Shown: positions 1 through 5,718 of the stretch, in pieces
Numbering within the stretch: the first letter of the stretch is position 1
Layout: every line of letters begins with the position of its first letter
Assembly (NCBI GenBank): GCA_017882945.1
Contig: JADGON010000249.1
Coordinates: forward strand, 1-6,773
Origin: Acidimicrobiia bacterium
GTDB lineage: Bacteria; Actinomycetota; Acidimicrobiia; IMCC26256; JAENVU01
Direction: 5' to 3'
Length of the DNA: 6,773 nucleotides
The notes under the pieces: model-generated
Told to the model about the DNA's origin: nothing
Database searches by the model: none
The model's input: only the letters and a program-made list of their open reading frames with translations
Position numbers and translations under genes: made by a program

Positions 1-2
1 CC

Positions 3-677
3 GGCGCGCTCGCGCTCGTGCGGGCCGTCCAGTACCTGCCGGACGGGATCGTGCTGGCGGTCGTGGATCCGGGCGTCGGGACCGAGCGGCGGGTGATCGC
101 GGTCGAGACGGAGTCCGGCTACTTCCTCGGCCCCGACAACGGCCTGCTCGCGCCCGCGGTCGCGATGATCGGCGGCGCGGGGCGCGCGGTGTCCTTGACG
201 AACGACGAGTACCACCTCGCGTCTCCCGGTCCGACCTTCGCCGGGCGCGACATCCTTGCTCCCGCCGCGGGCTATCTCGCCGCGGGCGTCCCGCTCGAGG
301 AGCTCGGCGAAGCGATCGATCCGATCGGGATGGTCCCAGGCCTGATCTCACTGCCCAACGAGGAAGACGGCACGATCGTCGGCGAGGTCTGGTGGGTCGA
401 CCGGTTCGGCAACTGCCAGCTCAACGTCGATCCGGCCGAGCTCCAACGCCACGGCGTGGACGTGGGGGGCGCGGTCGAGCTGCGCTTCGGGGGCCAGCAG
501 CGCATGGCCCGCTGGGTCCGGACCTACGCCGACGCCAAGCCTTCCGAGCTCGTGATGCTCGTCGATTCCTACGGGCTCGTCTCACTCGCGCTCGACCAAC
601 GTTCGGCGGCGGTGGAGCTCGGACTGCGTGGCGGTTCGGGGATCACGGTCGTTCCCCCACCCGGAGGTGCACGGTGA
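3..677 (+). CDS. SAM hydroxide adenosyltransferase (DUF62 family), 5'-truncated by the window edge
   Basis: The frame is open from base 3, so the true start lies upstream. 224 residues are visible, and roughly 35-40 N-terminal residues are missing compared with the usual 260-290. Family members hydrolyse S-adenosylmethionine to adenosine and methionine and are related to SAM-dependent chlorinase and fluorinase. Visible signatures are VVDPGVGTERR (Asp at 66-68, Arg at 87-89, the D+7 spacing typical of the family), GPDNGLL (about 129-149), PTFAGRD (231-251) and VDRFGN (396-413), followed by the C-terminal beta domain. PDNG rather than the halogenase PNNG favours the hydrolase branch. The His of the usual TFHGRD motif, part of the Asp-Arg-His triad said to generate hydroxide, is Ala here (240-242). 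The stop overlaps the start of a small membrane ORF. The fold assignment is firm; activity is uncertain because of the Ala. Confidence 0.9.
   Translation, partial: GALALVRAVQYLPDGIVLAVVDPGVGTERRVIAVETESGYFLGPDNGLLAPAVAMIGGAGRAVSLTNDEYHLASPGPTFAGRDILAPAAGYLAAGVPLEELGEAIDPIGMVPGLISLPNEEDGTIVGEVWWVDRFGNCQLNVDPAELQRHGVDVGGAVELRFGGQQRMARWVRTYADAKPSELVMLVDSYGLVSLALDQRSAAVELGLRGGSGITVVPPPGGAR
663..668 (+). promoter_or_regulatory. Shine-Dalgarno GGAGGT for the coupled microprotein
   Basis: A perfect GGAGGT lies inside the last codons of the upstream gene, 5 nt before the GTG at 674. It is one of only two strong ribosome binding sites I see in the window. It is the main reason to believe the 30-codon ORF is translated. 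Confidence 0.7.
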
Positions 678-766
678 GACCCGGAACCACGATCGCCCTC
701 GCGGCGCTGCTCATCCTGATCCTCGGCGCGGCGCTGCTGCAGTTCGTGTTCCGCGTCGGTCCGTAG
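674..766 (+). CDS. Small single-pass membrane protein, 30 aa, coupled to the SAM hydrolase gene
   Basis: The GTG start at 674-676 overlaps the preceding TGA in a GTGA (674-677), with GGAGGT 5 nt upstream, which is classic translational coupling. The 30-residue product starts MRPGTT. It then has about 20 uninterrupted hydrophobic residues (positions 7-26: Ile, Ala, Leu, Val and Phe with one Gly and one Gln) and ends RVGP, so it is almost entirely one transmembrane helix with an Arg near each end. I do not recognise a family. The overlap and ribosome binding site argue for a real gene rather than chance. It could be a small membrane partner or anchor for something in the upstream operon, or a microprotein of unrelated function. 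No domain, signal peptidase site or lipobox is visible. The same stretch is contained in longer shadow frames with no sensible composition. Confidence 0.6.
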   Translation: MRPGTTIALAALLILILGAALLQFVFRVGP

Positions 767-789
767 ACCGGGACGCGATGACGCGAAGG

Positions 790-820
790 CCCGGCGGGCT
801 ACGGGCGAGAGATCGCCGGG
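790..820 (+). terminator. GC hairpin downstream of the microprotein gene, possible terminator
   Basis: A perfect 7-bp inverted repeat (CCCGGCG at 790-796, CGCCGGG at 814-820) with a 17-nt loop sits 24 nt after the TAG. There is no T-tract, so it is only a candidate for a U-less actinobacterial terminator or a 3'-end-stabilising stem. Such stems also arise by chance in DNA this GC-rich. Confidence 0.3.
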
Positions 821-927
821 GGCGCGGCCGGTGCGAACGCGTGTGGCATTCGGACCGACCGCGCACTCCGCGGCGTCGAGAACGGGGCTCCGGCAGCAGA
901 CGCAGACGTGCTTGGGGCGGGCTGGGA

Positions 928-1111
928 GGCTGGTTCCATAAACACCTCGGGGACGTAGGTCGTCCCGTCGGTGTTCACGCCGCCTGTGCCCACGTACCGG
1001 AACCCCGGATCTGTGAGATCGGTGGTGCTGTGGTCGAACGAAGGTTGGCCCGGGTTCGACCCGGTGAGAGGTGCTGCGGGCGACGGAGGTGCTGCGTCGC
1101 ATCCACGCCTC
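928..1111 (-). pseudogene. Decayed fragment resembling the C-terminal part of a CAP (SCP/PR1-like) domain
   Basis: On the minus strand, CAP-like peptides appear in the expected order but in different frames. EAWM (1111 to 1100) resembles the W-M before the SPGH motif. SPGRTRANL (1067 to 1041) resembles SPGHRANL. DPGFRYVGTGGV, then DGTTYVPEVFMEPA (1011 to 928), resembles the final CAP strands (DPxFxxVGVGV...YVTEVFM). The frame changes twice, a TAG lies upstream in the EAWM frame near 1130, and the rest of the domain is missing. An 18-bp-period duplication sits between the EAWM and SPG pieces. CAP proteins are usually secreted or cell-envelope proteins. I infer a dead remnant of a secreted CAP protein gene. 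The third block is the convincing one; the first two are short and could be chance. Confidence 0.45.
1068..1096. repeat. 11-bp direct repeat with 18-bp period
   Basis: GAGGTGCTGCG occurs at 1068-1078 and again at 1086-1096. The period is 18 bp, so it would preserve a reading frame. It lies inside the CAP-like relic and may be a small tandem duplication. Confidence 0.5.
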
Positions 1112-1187
1112 CCCATGTCCCGAACCCCCCTAGTCGCTCGAATGGAACATCTAGTGCATCGGCCCCACACCCTCAGGCCTTGAATCG

Positions 1188-1213
1188 AAATCTCACGGAG
1201 GGTGACCTTTTTT
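1188..1213 (+). terminator. Weak hairpin followed by a T6 run
   Basis: TCAC (1193-1196) can pair with GTGA (1202-1205) around a 5-nt loop, and the stem may extend through AAA/TTT across a small internal loop. TTTTTT follows at 1208-1213, the longest T-run I see in the window. The short stem makes this a doubtful terminator for transcription arriving from the left. Confidence 0.25.
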
Positions 1214-1214
1214 C

Positions 1215-1230
1215 GCGACGGATCCGTCGC
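1215..1230. promoter_or_regulatory. 16-bp perfect palindrome, candidate operator
   Basis: GCGACGGATCCGTCGC equals its own reverse complement. It ends 14 bp before the proposed -10 hexamer and covers the expected -35 position (about 1222-1227) of the oxidoreductase promoter. A dimeric repressor bound here would block RNA polymerase. The binding protein is unknown; no regulator gene lies directly next to it. Confidence 0.45.
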
Positions 1231-1244
1231 CCCGGCGACCGCCG

Positions 1245-1250
1245 TACGAT
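1245..1250 (+). promoter_or_regulatory. -10 hexamer of a probable leaderless promoter
   Basis: TACGAT fits TANNNT and ends exactly 6 nt before the ATG at 1257. That would place transcription initiation at or within a base of the A of the start codon. No Shine-Dalgarno sequence precedes the ATG, as expected for a leaderless mRNA. No clear -35 is seen. Confidence 0.5.
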
Positions 1251-1256
1251 CCGGCC

Positions 1257-2558
1257 ATGCTGATCCCGGCTCGAGAGGCGCCGGTGCTCGCCGAAGCGGA
1301 CGTCGTGGTGGCCGGCGGCGGGCCGGCAGGGCTCGGTGCAGCGATCGCGGCGGCGCGGCTCGGCGCCCGGGTGGTGCTGTGCGAGCGCTACGGCTTCCTC
1401 GGGGGGAACTTCACCGTGGCCTCGGTCGGCACCATCTGCGGTCTGTACCTGGACACGGGCGATGGCTTCGATTTCGTCGTCGGTGGCATCGCGCGTGAGA
1501 TCGCCGATCGGCTCGCGGGCTCCGGCGGTGGCGTCGGCCCGATTCCGTTCAAGCAGACGGCGGTCTTCGTCTACGCACCGTGGGAGGCCAAGCGGCTTGC
1601 CGACCATCTCGTCACCGAGGAGCCCTCGCTCGACCTGTTGCTGCACGCGCTCGTCGCCGACGTCGTCGTGTCCGCCGGCCGGCTCGATGCAGTCGTGCTC
1701 GCGACGAAGCGCGGGCCCGTGACGATCACCGGCAAGGTGTTCGTCGACTGCACGGGTGACGCCGACGTCGCGACGTTCGCAGGCGTGCCGACTGTGCTCG
1801 GTGCACCCGGTGCGCGCCAGCACGCGTCGATGCAGTTCATGATGCAGCACGTGGACTCGGAGGCGGCCATGGCGGCCCTCGGTGAGCTCGGCGACCTGAT
1901 CGCCGAGCACGGTGCGCATCTCTCGCGCGACGGCGGGGCCGTGATCCCCACCTTGCGACCGGGCGAGTTCCTCGGCGCGATGACGCGGGTGCGCAACCCC
2001 GACGGCTCGCCGATCGACGTGACGGATCTGCGCCAGGCGACGTGGGGCGAGCTCGAAGGTCGCCGCCTGGCGGCCGAGGCCGCGTCGTTCCTCACCAGCC
2101 GGATGCCCGGTTTCGCCGACGCGTTCCTCGCCGACACCGCTACCGCGCTCGGCGTGCGCGAGACCCGTCGCATCGTCGGTGCGCACGTGCTGACCGGTGC
2201 GGACGTCGAGGCCGGCGCGACGTTTCCCGATGCGGTTGCAGCCGGCGCGTGGCCACAGGAGTACCACGTCTCGGGCCGAGGCACCGAGTACCGGTTCCTC
2301 CCACCGGGTCGGCGCTACCAGATCCCTTTCGGGAGCCTGCGCACGGCCGGGATCGAGAACCTCCTGGTCGCGGGCCGCTGCATCTCGGCCGATCACGACG
2401 CGCTCGCGTCGACGCGAGTGATGGGTCCGAGCCTCGCCCTGGGCCAGGCCGCGGGAACCGCTGCCGCGCTGGCCGCCCGCGGCGACTGTCCGGTCGGTGA
2501 GCTCGACGTCGAGGAGCTGCAGGCGGTGCTCGTCGCCGCGGGTGCGCAGCTGGCGTGA
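1257..2558 (+). CDS. FAD-dependent oxidoreductase (FAD_oxidored family)
   Basis: This is a 433-residue cytoplasmic flavoprotein. The N-terminal dinucleotide-binding fold is clear: VVVAGGGPAGLGAA (GxGxxG at residues 20-25) followed by the ribose-binding acidic residue in LCER (Glu43). FLGGN (47-51) follows, as is typical of this family. VFVDCTGDADVA (161-172) and NLLVAGRCISADHDALAS (368-385), then RVMGPSLALGQAAGTAAALAA, are the characteristic middle and C-terminal FAD-contact motifs. Length is normal for a single-domain member, and no iron-sulfur or transmembrane segment is seen. The substrate is unknown; relatives are broadly annotated FAD-dependent oxidoreductases. The start is chosen for the TANNNT hexamer 6 nt upstream and the short lead into the Rossmann strand. 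The gene ends 19 bp before an acyl-CoA synthetase on the same strand, which suggests one transcript and a shared carboxylic-acid pathway. Confidence 0.9.
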   Translation: MLIPAREAPVLAEADVVVAGGGPAGLGAAIAAARLGARVVLCERYGFLGGNFTVASVGTICGLYLDTGDGFDFVVGGIAREIADRLAGSGGGVGPIPFKQTAVFVYAPWEAKRLADHLVTEEPSLDLLLHALVADVVVSAGRLDAVVLATKRGPVTITGKVFVDCTGDADVATFAGVPTVLGAPGARQHASMQFMMQHVDSEAAMAALGELGDLIAEHGAHLSRDGGAVIPTLRPGEFLGAMTRVRNPDGSPIDVTDLRQATWGELEGRRLAAEAASFLTSRMPGFADAFLADTATALGVRETRRIVGAHVLTGADVEAGATFPDAVAAGAWPQEYHVSGRGTEYRFLPPGRRYQIPFGSLRTAGIENLLVAGRCISADHDALASTRVMGPSLALGQAAGTAAALAARGDCPVGELDVEELQAVLVAAGAQLA

Positions 2559-2577
2559 CGTCTGCGAGACTCCCGCG

Positions 2578-4038
2578 GTGAACCTGGTCTCGTTGTTGCT
2601 CGAGCGGGCCGACGAGGCCCCCGATGCGGTCGCCCTCGTCGAGGGTGATCGAGCCGTCTCGTACGCGGAGCTCGAGTCGCTGGCCGCGCTCGTCGCCGGT
2701 GGGCTCGCGAAGCTGGGTGTCGCGCCGGGAGACCGGGTGGCGATCGCCTGCTACAACGACGTCGGATTCGTGACCACGTACCTCGGCACGCTCTGGGCAG
2801 GTGCGGTCGCGGTGCCGTTGAACCCGCTTGCCCCGCAGTCGGTGCTGGCCGGCCAGGCCGCGCGGGTGCAGGCTTCGGTGCTGGTGTGCGGGGCCGGGAC
2901 CGAGGAGCTGCTCGGGCTCCCCGGCGCGATCCAAGTGAGTGAGCTGTCGGCCGGCGAGCCGATGGCGGCCGAGGTGGAGCGTGACGACGCGGAGCTCGCC
3001 GTGTTGCTCTTCACCTCGGGAACCGCGGGGGCGCCCCGCGCCGCCATGCTCACCCACGGGAACCTTGCCGCGAACATCGGGCAGGTCCAGGGTCATCCGG
3101 GTCTGCGGGTTCGATCAGACGATGTCGGGTTGGCCGCGCTCCCGTTCTTCCACGTCTTCGGACTCAACGTCGCGCTCGGCGTCGCTCTGCAAGCAGGCAT
3201 GCGCACCGTGCTGCTCGACCACTTCGATGCCGCACGAGCGGTGGAGCTCATCCGCGTGCACGGCATCACGATCGTGGCGGGCGTCCCCACGATGTTCGGG
3301 GCGTTCCTCGATCTCCCGGAGGAGCTCGCGTCACCGGTGTCGTTCACGTCCGTGCGCCTGGCCGTGTCCGGTGCGGCCGAGCTTCCGCTCGAGCGCGCGG
3401 AGGCGTTCCGGGCGCGCTTCGGGATCACGATCTACGAGGGCTACGGGCTCACGGAAGCGGCACCGATCGTCAGCACCACGGCCATCGAGGATTCACCGCA
3501 GTGGGGTTCGATCGGGCCGCCACTCCCGGGGGTCGACGTGCGGCTCGTCGGCGACGACGGAGAAGACGTGGTGGCCGGCGACCCGGGCGAGATCTGGGTG
3601 CGCGGGCAGAACGTGTTCATCGGGTACTGGGACGACCCGGACGCCACCGCGCGCGTGCTCGTCGACGGCTGGTTGCATACCGGGGACGTCGCAGTCGCCG
3701 ACGACCGCGGCTATCTGAGCCTGGTCGACCGCAAGAAGGATCTCGTCATCGTCTCGGGCTTCAACGTCTTTCCGGCCGAGGTGGAAGAGGTCCTCCTCGC
3801 GCATCCCGAGATCGCGGATGCCGCGGTGATCGGCGTGCCCAACCCGCGCACGGGCGAGGCGGTTGCGGCGTGGGTGGTCCTCGAACCGGGCGCACACCTG
3901 ACCGTCGAGGCGGTGCGCGAGCACGCGGCGCTGCATCTCGCTCGGTACAAGGTGCCGGCGAAGGTCGAGATCGTGGAGTCTCTCCCGCGCAACGAAGCGG
4001 GCAAGCTCCTCCGACGTGAGCTGCGCGCGTCGAGCTAG
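2578..4038 (+). CDS. Acyl-CoA synthetase (AMP-binding superfamily, FadD-like)
   Basis: This 486-residue enzyme activates a carboxylic acid with ATP to an acyl-adenylate and then to an acyl-CoA thioester. Motifs in order are FTSGTAGAPRAAML (145-158, phosphate-binding loop), YEGYGLTEAAP (286-296), GWLHTGDVA (364-372), DRKKDLVIVSGFNVFP (384-399, hinge region) and PRNEAGKLLRREL (470-482) with the catalytic Lys at 476. Both N- and C-terminal domains are complete. The usual Lys of the phosphate loop (TGxPKG) is Arg154. I choose GTG 2578 because it begins MNLVSLLLERADEAPD, the normal family N-terminus; upstream in-frame starts (GTG 2542, ATG 2497) would overlap the oxidoreductase gene. No Shine-Dalgarno sequence is evident. 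The fatty-acyl or aromatic-acyl substrate cannot be told. Its stop overlaps the convergent membrane-protein gene. Confidence 0.92.
   Translation: MNLVSLLLERADEAPDAVALVEGDRAVSYAELESLAALVAGGLAKLGVAPGDRVAIACYNDVGFVTTYLGTLWAGAVAVPLNPLAPQSVLAGQAARVQASVLVCGAGTEELLGLPGAIQVSELSAGEPMAAEVERDDAELAVLLFTSGTAGAPRAAMLTHGNLAANIGQVQGHPGLRVRSDDVGLAALPFFHVFGLNVALGVALQAGMRTVLLDHFDAARAVELIRVHGITIVAGVPTMFGAFLDLPEELASPVSFTSVRLAVSGAAELPLERAEAFRARFGITIYEGYGLTEAAPIVSTTAIEDSPQWGSIGPPLPGVDVRLVGDDGEDVVAGDPGEIWVRGQNVFIGYWDDPDATARVLVDGWLHTGDVAVADDRGYLSLVDRKKDLVIVSGFNVFPAEVEEVLLAHPEIADAAVIGVPNPRTGEAVAAWVVLEPGAHLTVEAVREHAALHLARYKVPAKVEIVESLPRNEAGKLLRRELRASS
4035..4038. other. Shared CTAG: overlapping stops of two convergent genes
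   Basis: The plus-strand ligase ends with TAG at 4036-4038 and the minus-strand membrane protein ends with TAG at 4037-4035, so the palindrome CTAG serves both. There is no intergenic space and no terminator hairpin between them, so the two transcripts must overlap at their 3' ends. Confidence 0.9.
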
Positions 4039-4787
4039 GTGCTGACCGTCACGGGTTGGCCGACACTCACCGCGCGCTCCCGGGCCGCGCTCGCCCCGGC
4101 CGCGACGAGGAACCCCGCGTAGATCACCGCGATCCCCGACGCGAGCGAGATCACGAACGCCTCGTCCTTCCCCGCGAAGCCCTGGATCAGCCCCCCGCTC
4201 GAGAGCACGAGCGTGCCCAGGGCGATCAGCAGGTTCGCGGCCGCGCGCCGACCGTTGCCGGGCGTGGTGCGCGCCCGTGCGAAGCGCCATGCCGACCAGA
4301 GCGCCCCGGCGATGATGACGAGGGCTCCGACGCCGCTGCCGACCGCGGCGAGCACGCGTGGGAAGACCCCGAAGACCTCGCTGCCGACCGGGATCGCGTT
4401 GCCGTGAATCGGGCCGTCGATCGGTGCGGTGAGCAGGACGCCGGTGGCGAGACCGGAGAAGAACACGAGCCCCCACTGGACCCGGCGCCCTCGCTCGCGT
4501 CCGGCCAGGAGGTAGACGGTGCCGAGGGCGAGCCAGGGGACCGTGAGCACGGCCCCGAGCAGGAAGAAGACCCGGAACGTGCCGTTGTCCCAGCCCGTGG
4601 AGACCCCGGTGGCCAGCGCGGCCGAGGCGAGGGCGAACATCCCGAGCGAGACCGTCCAGGCCAGGTCCTGGGGCCGGCGGTCGCGGGTGAACCGCACCAA
4701 CGTGGCCTGCGCGAACAGCGTCGCCACCGCCGTCGCCAGGAACGCGAGTCCGATCACCACGGCAGGAGCGTAGGCAGGCGCGGGCAC
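4035..4787 (-). CDS. Uncharacterised seven-helix integral membrane protein
   Basis: The 250 residues contain about seven hydrophobic segments, roughly at 8-27, 43-62, 71-95, 104-122, 143-168, 182-204 and 210-231. The loops are short and Arg-rich (RFTRDRR, GRERGRR, RFARARTTPGNGRR), and the C-terminal tail is polar. The segment WDNGTFRVFFLLGAVLTVPW followed by LALGTVYLL resembles, from memory, conserved hypothetical membrane proteins of actinobacteria. I cannot name a function, and no catalytic or ligand motif is visible. GTG 4787 is the first usable start. The frame stays open upstream without ATG or GTG, and no ribosome binding site is seen, so the N-terminus is uncertain. The gene follows lysR by 55 bp on the same strand and may be cotranscribed with it. 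Its TAG overlaps the TAG of the convergent ligase gene. Confidence 0.75.
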   Translation of the reverse strand: MPAPAYAPAVVIGLAFLATAVATLFAQATLVRFTRDRRPQDLAWTVSLGMFALASAALATGVSTGWDNGTFRVFFLLGAVLTVPWLALGTVYLLAGRERGRRVQWGLVFFSGLATGVLLTAPIDGPIHGNAIPVGSEVFGVFPRVLAAVGSGVGALVIIAGALWSAWRFARARTTPGNGRRAAANLLIALGTLVLSSGGLIQGFAGKDEAFVISLASGIAVIYAGFLVAAGASAARERAVSVGQPVTVST

Positions 4788-4842
4788 GAAGTGCGGACGC
4801 TGGAGCGACCAGAACGGGGCGAGGCTCCGCCGCCGCAGCTCG

Positions 4843-5718
4843 TCAGGGGCGATCGCGGCTGAGCGCGATGAACGCCTGGGCCGCGGGCGAGACCGTGCCC
4901 TCGCGCCAGATCAGGCCGACCGATCGCCGGAGCCTCGGCGAGAGTGGGACCGTGACCGCCCCGGACGTCCGGGCCACCGCGGCGATCGACGCGGGCAGGA
5001 TGCTGGCGCCCGCGCCGGCGAGCACGAGTGCGACGATCGCTTCACGTTGCTCCGTCTCGACCGCGAGCGTCGGCGCCGAGCCCACCTCGGTGAACGCGGC
5101 ATCGATCAGGCGCCGGGTCGAGGTGCCGGGCGGCGTCATGACCAGTGGGACGTCGGCGAGATCGCTCATGGTCAGGCGCCGTCGACCGGCGAGCGGCGAC
5201 GACGGCGGAAGCACGACCACCAGCTCCTGCATGAGGAGCTGCTCGCTGACCAGGCCGGGCTCGTCGATCGGGAGCTCCGCCAGCCCGATCTCGGATCGTC
5301 CGTCGCGCACCCGCGTGGCCACCGCGGCGGCATCTTCGGGCTGATCGATGTGGACGATGACGCCGGGGTGCGCGCGCCGGTAGGCACCGACGAGCGGGGC
5401 GAGTGGCTCCACCGCCAACGTCGGGAGCGCGACGAGATCGAGGCGTCCGGAGTCGAGGCCGACCACCGCCGCGACGGAGGTGAGGAGCACGGAGCGGTCG
5501 CGCAGGAGCTGGCGGGCCGGTTCGAGGAACGCCTCCCCCGCTGCCGAGATCACCCCCCGGCGGCCGACCCGATGGAAGAGCGCGACGCCGAGCTCGGCTT
5601 CGAGCCGGGCGACCCCCTCGGACAACGCGGGCTGGGTGACGTGCAGCGCGGTCGCGGCCCGGGTGAACCCGCCGTGCTCCACGACCCCGACGACGTACTC
5701 GACCTGGCGGAGTTCCAT
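4843..5718 (-). CDS. LysR-family transcriptional regulator
   Basis: This is a 291-residue, full-length LTTR. The N-terminal winged helix-turn-helix (about 1-60) reads VVEHGGFTRAATALHVTQPA then LSEGVARLEAELGVALFHR, matching the family pattern including the QPALS recognition region, and is followed by a linker helix (about 60-85). Residues about 90-290 form the periplasmic-binding-protein-like effector domain (GRLDLVALPTLAVEPLAPLV, GLAELPI, LVLAGAGASILP). The ATG at 5718 is preceded on the minus strand by TAGGCT 6 nt away and no ribosome binding site, so the mRNA is probably leaderless. A T-N11-A dyad overlaps the start. Divergent from it, 101 bp away, is a TSUP exporter, the usual arrangement for an LTTR controlling its neighbour and itself. 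The effector cannot be inferred; a small sulfur-containing or carboxylate anion would fit the context. Confidence 0.93.
   Translation of the reverse strand: MELRQVEYVVGVVEHGGFTRAATALHVTQPALSEGVARLEAELGVALFHRVGRRGVISAAGEAFLEPARQLLRDRSVLLTSVAAVVGLDSGRLDLVALPTLAVEPLAPLVGAYRRAHPGVIVHIDQPEDAAAVATRVRDGRSEIGLAELPIDEPGLVSEQLLMQELVVVLPPSSPLAGRRRLTMSDLADVPLVMTPPGTSTRRLIDAAFTEVGSAPTLAVETEQREAIVALVLAGAGASILPASIAAVARTSGAVTVPLSPRLRRSVGLIWREGTVSPAAQAFIALSRDRP

Noticed and set aside
1045..1066. A tRNA T-arm-like sequence (CCGGGTTCGACCCGG)
   Set aside because: The loop would be 5 nt rather than 7, and no acceptor, D-arm or anticodon arm can be placed around it. It also coincides with the CAP-like SPG/RANL segment.
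1173..2396. Long minus-strand open frame opposite the oxidoreductase
   Set aside because: Arg/His-rich shadow composition with no domain. The plus strand has clear FAD motifs and a promoter.
2497..2577. N-terminal extension of the acyl-CoA synthetase from ATG 2497
   Set aside because: It would overlap the oxidoreductase gene by 62 bp and adds Ser/Arg-rich out-of-frame sequence. The family N-terminus begins at GTG 2578.
2140..3096. Long minus-strand open frame across the oxidoreductase/ligase junction
   Set aside because: Typical high-GC shadow frame with low-complexity Arg/Pro/Gly content, opposite two well-supported genes.
3493..4476. Long minus-strand open frame spanning the convergent junction
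   Set aside because: It overlaps motif-bearing parts of the ligase and another frame of the seven-helix protein. The composition is shadow-like.
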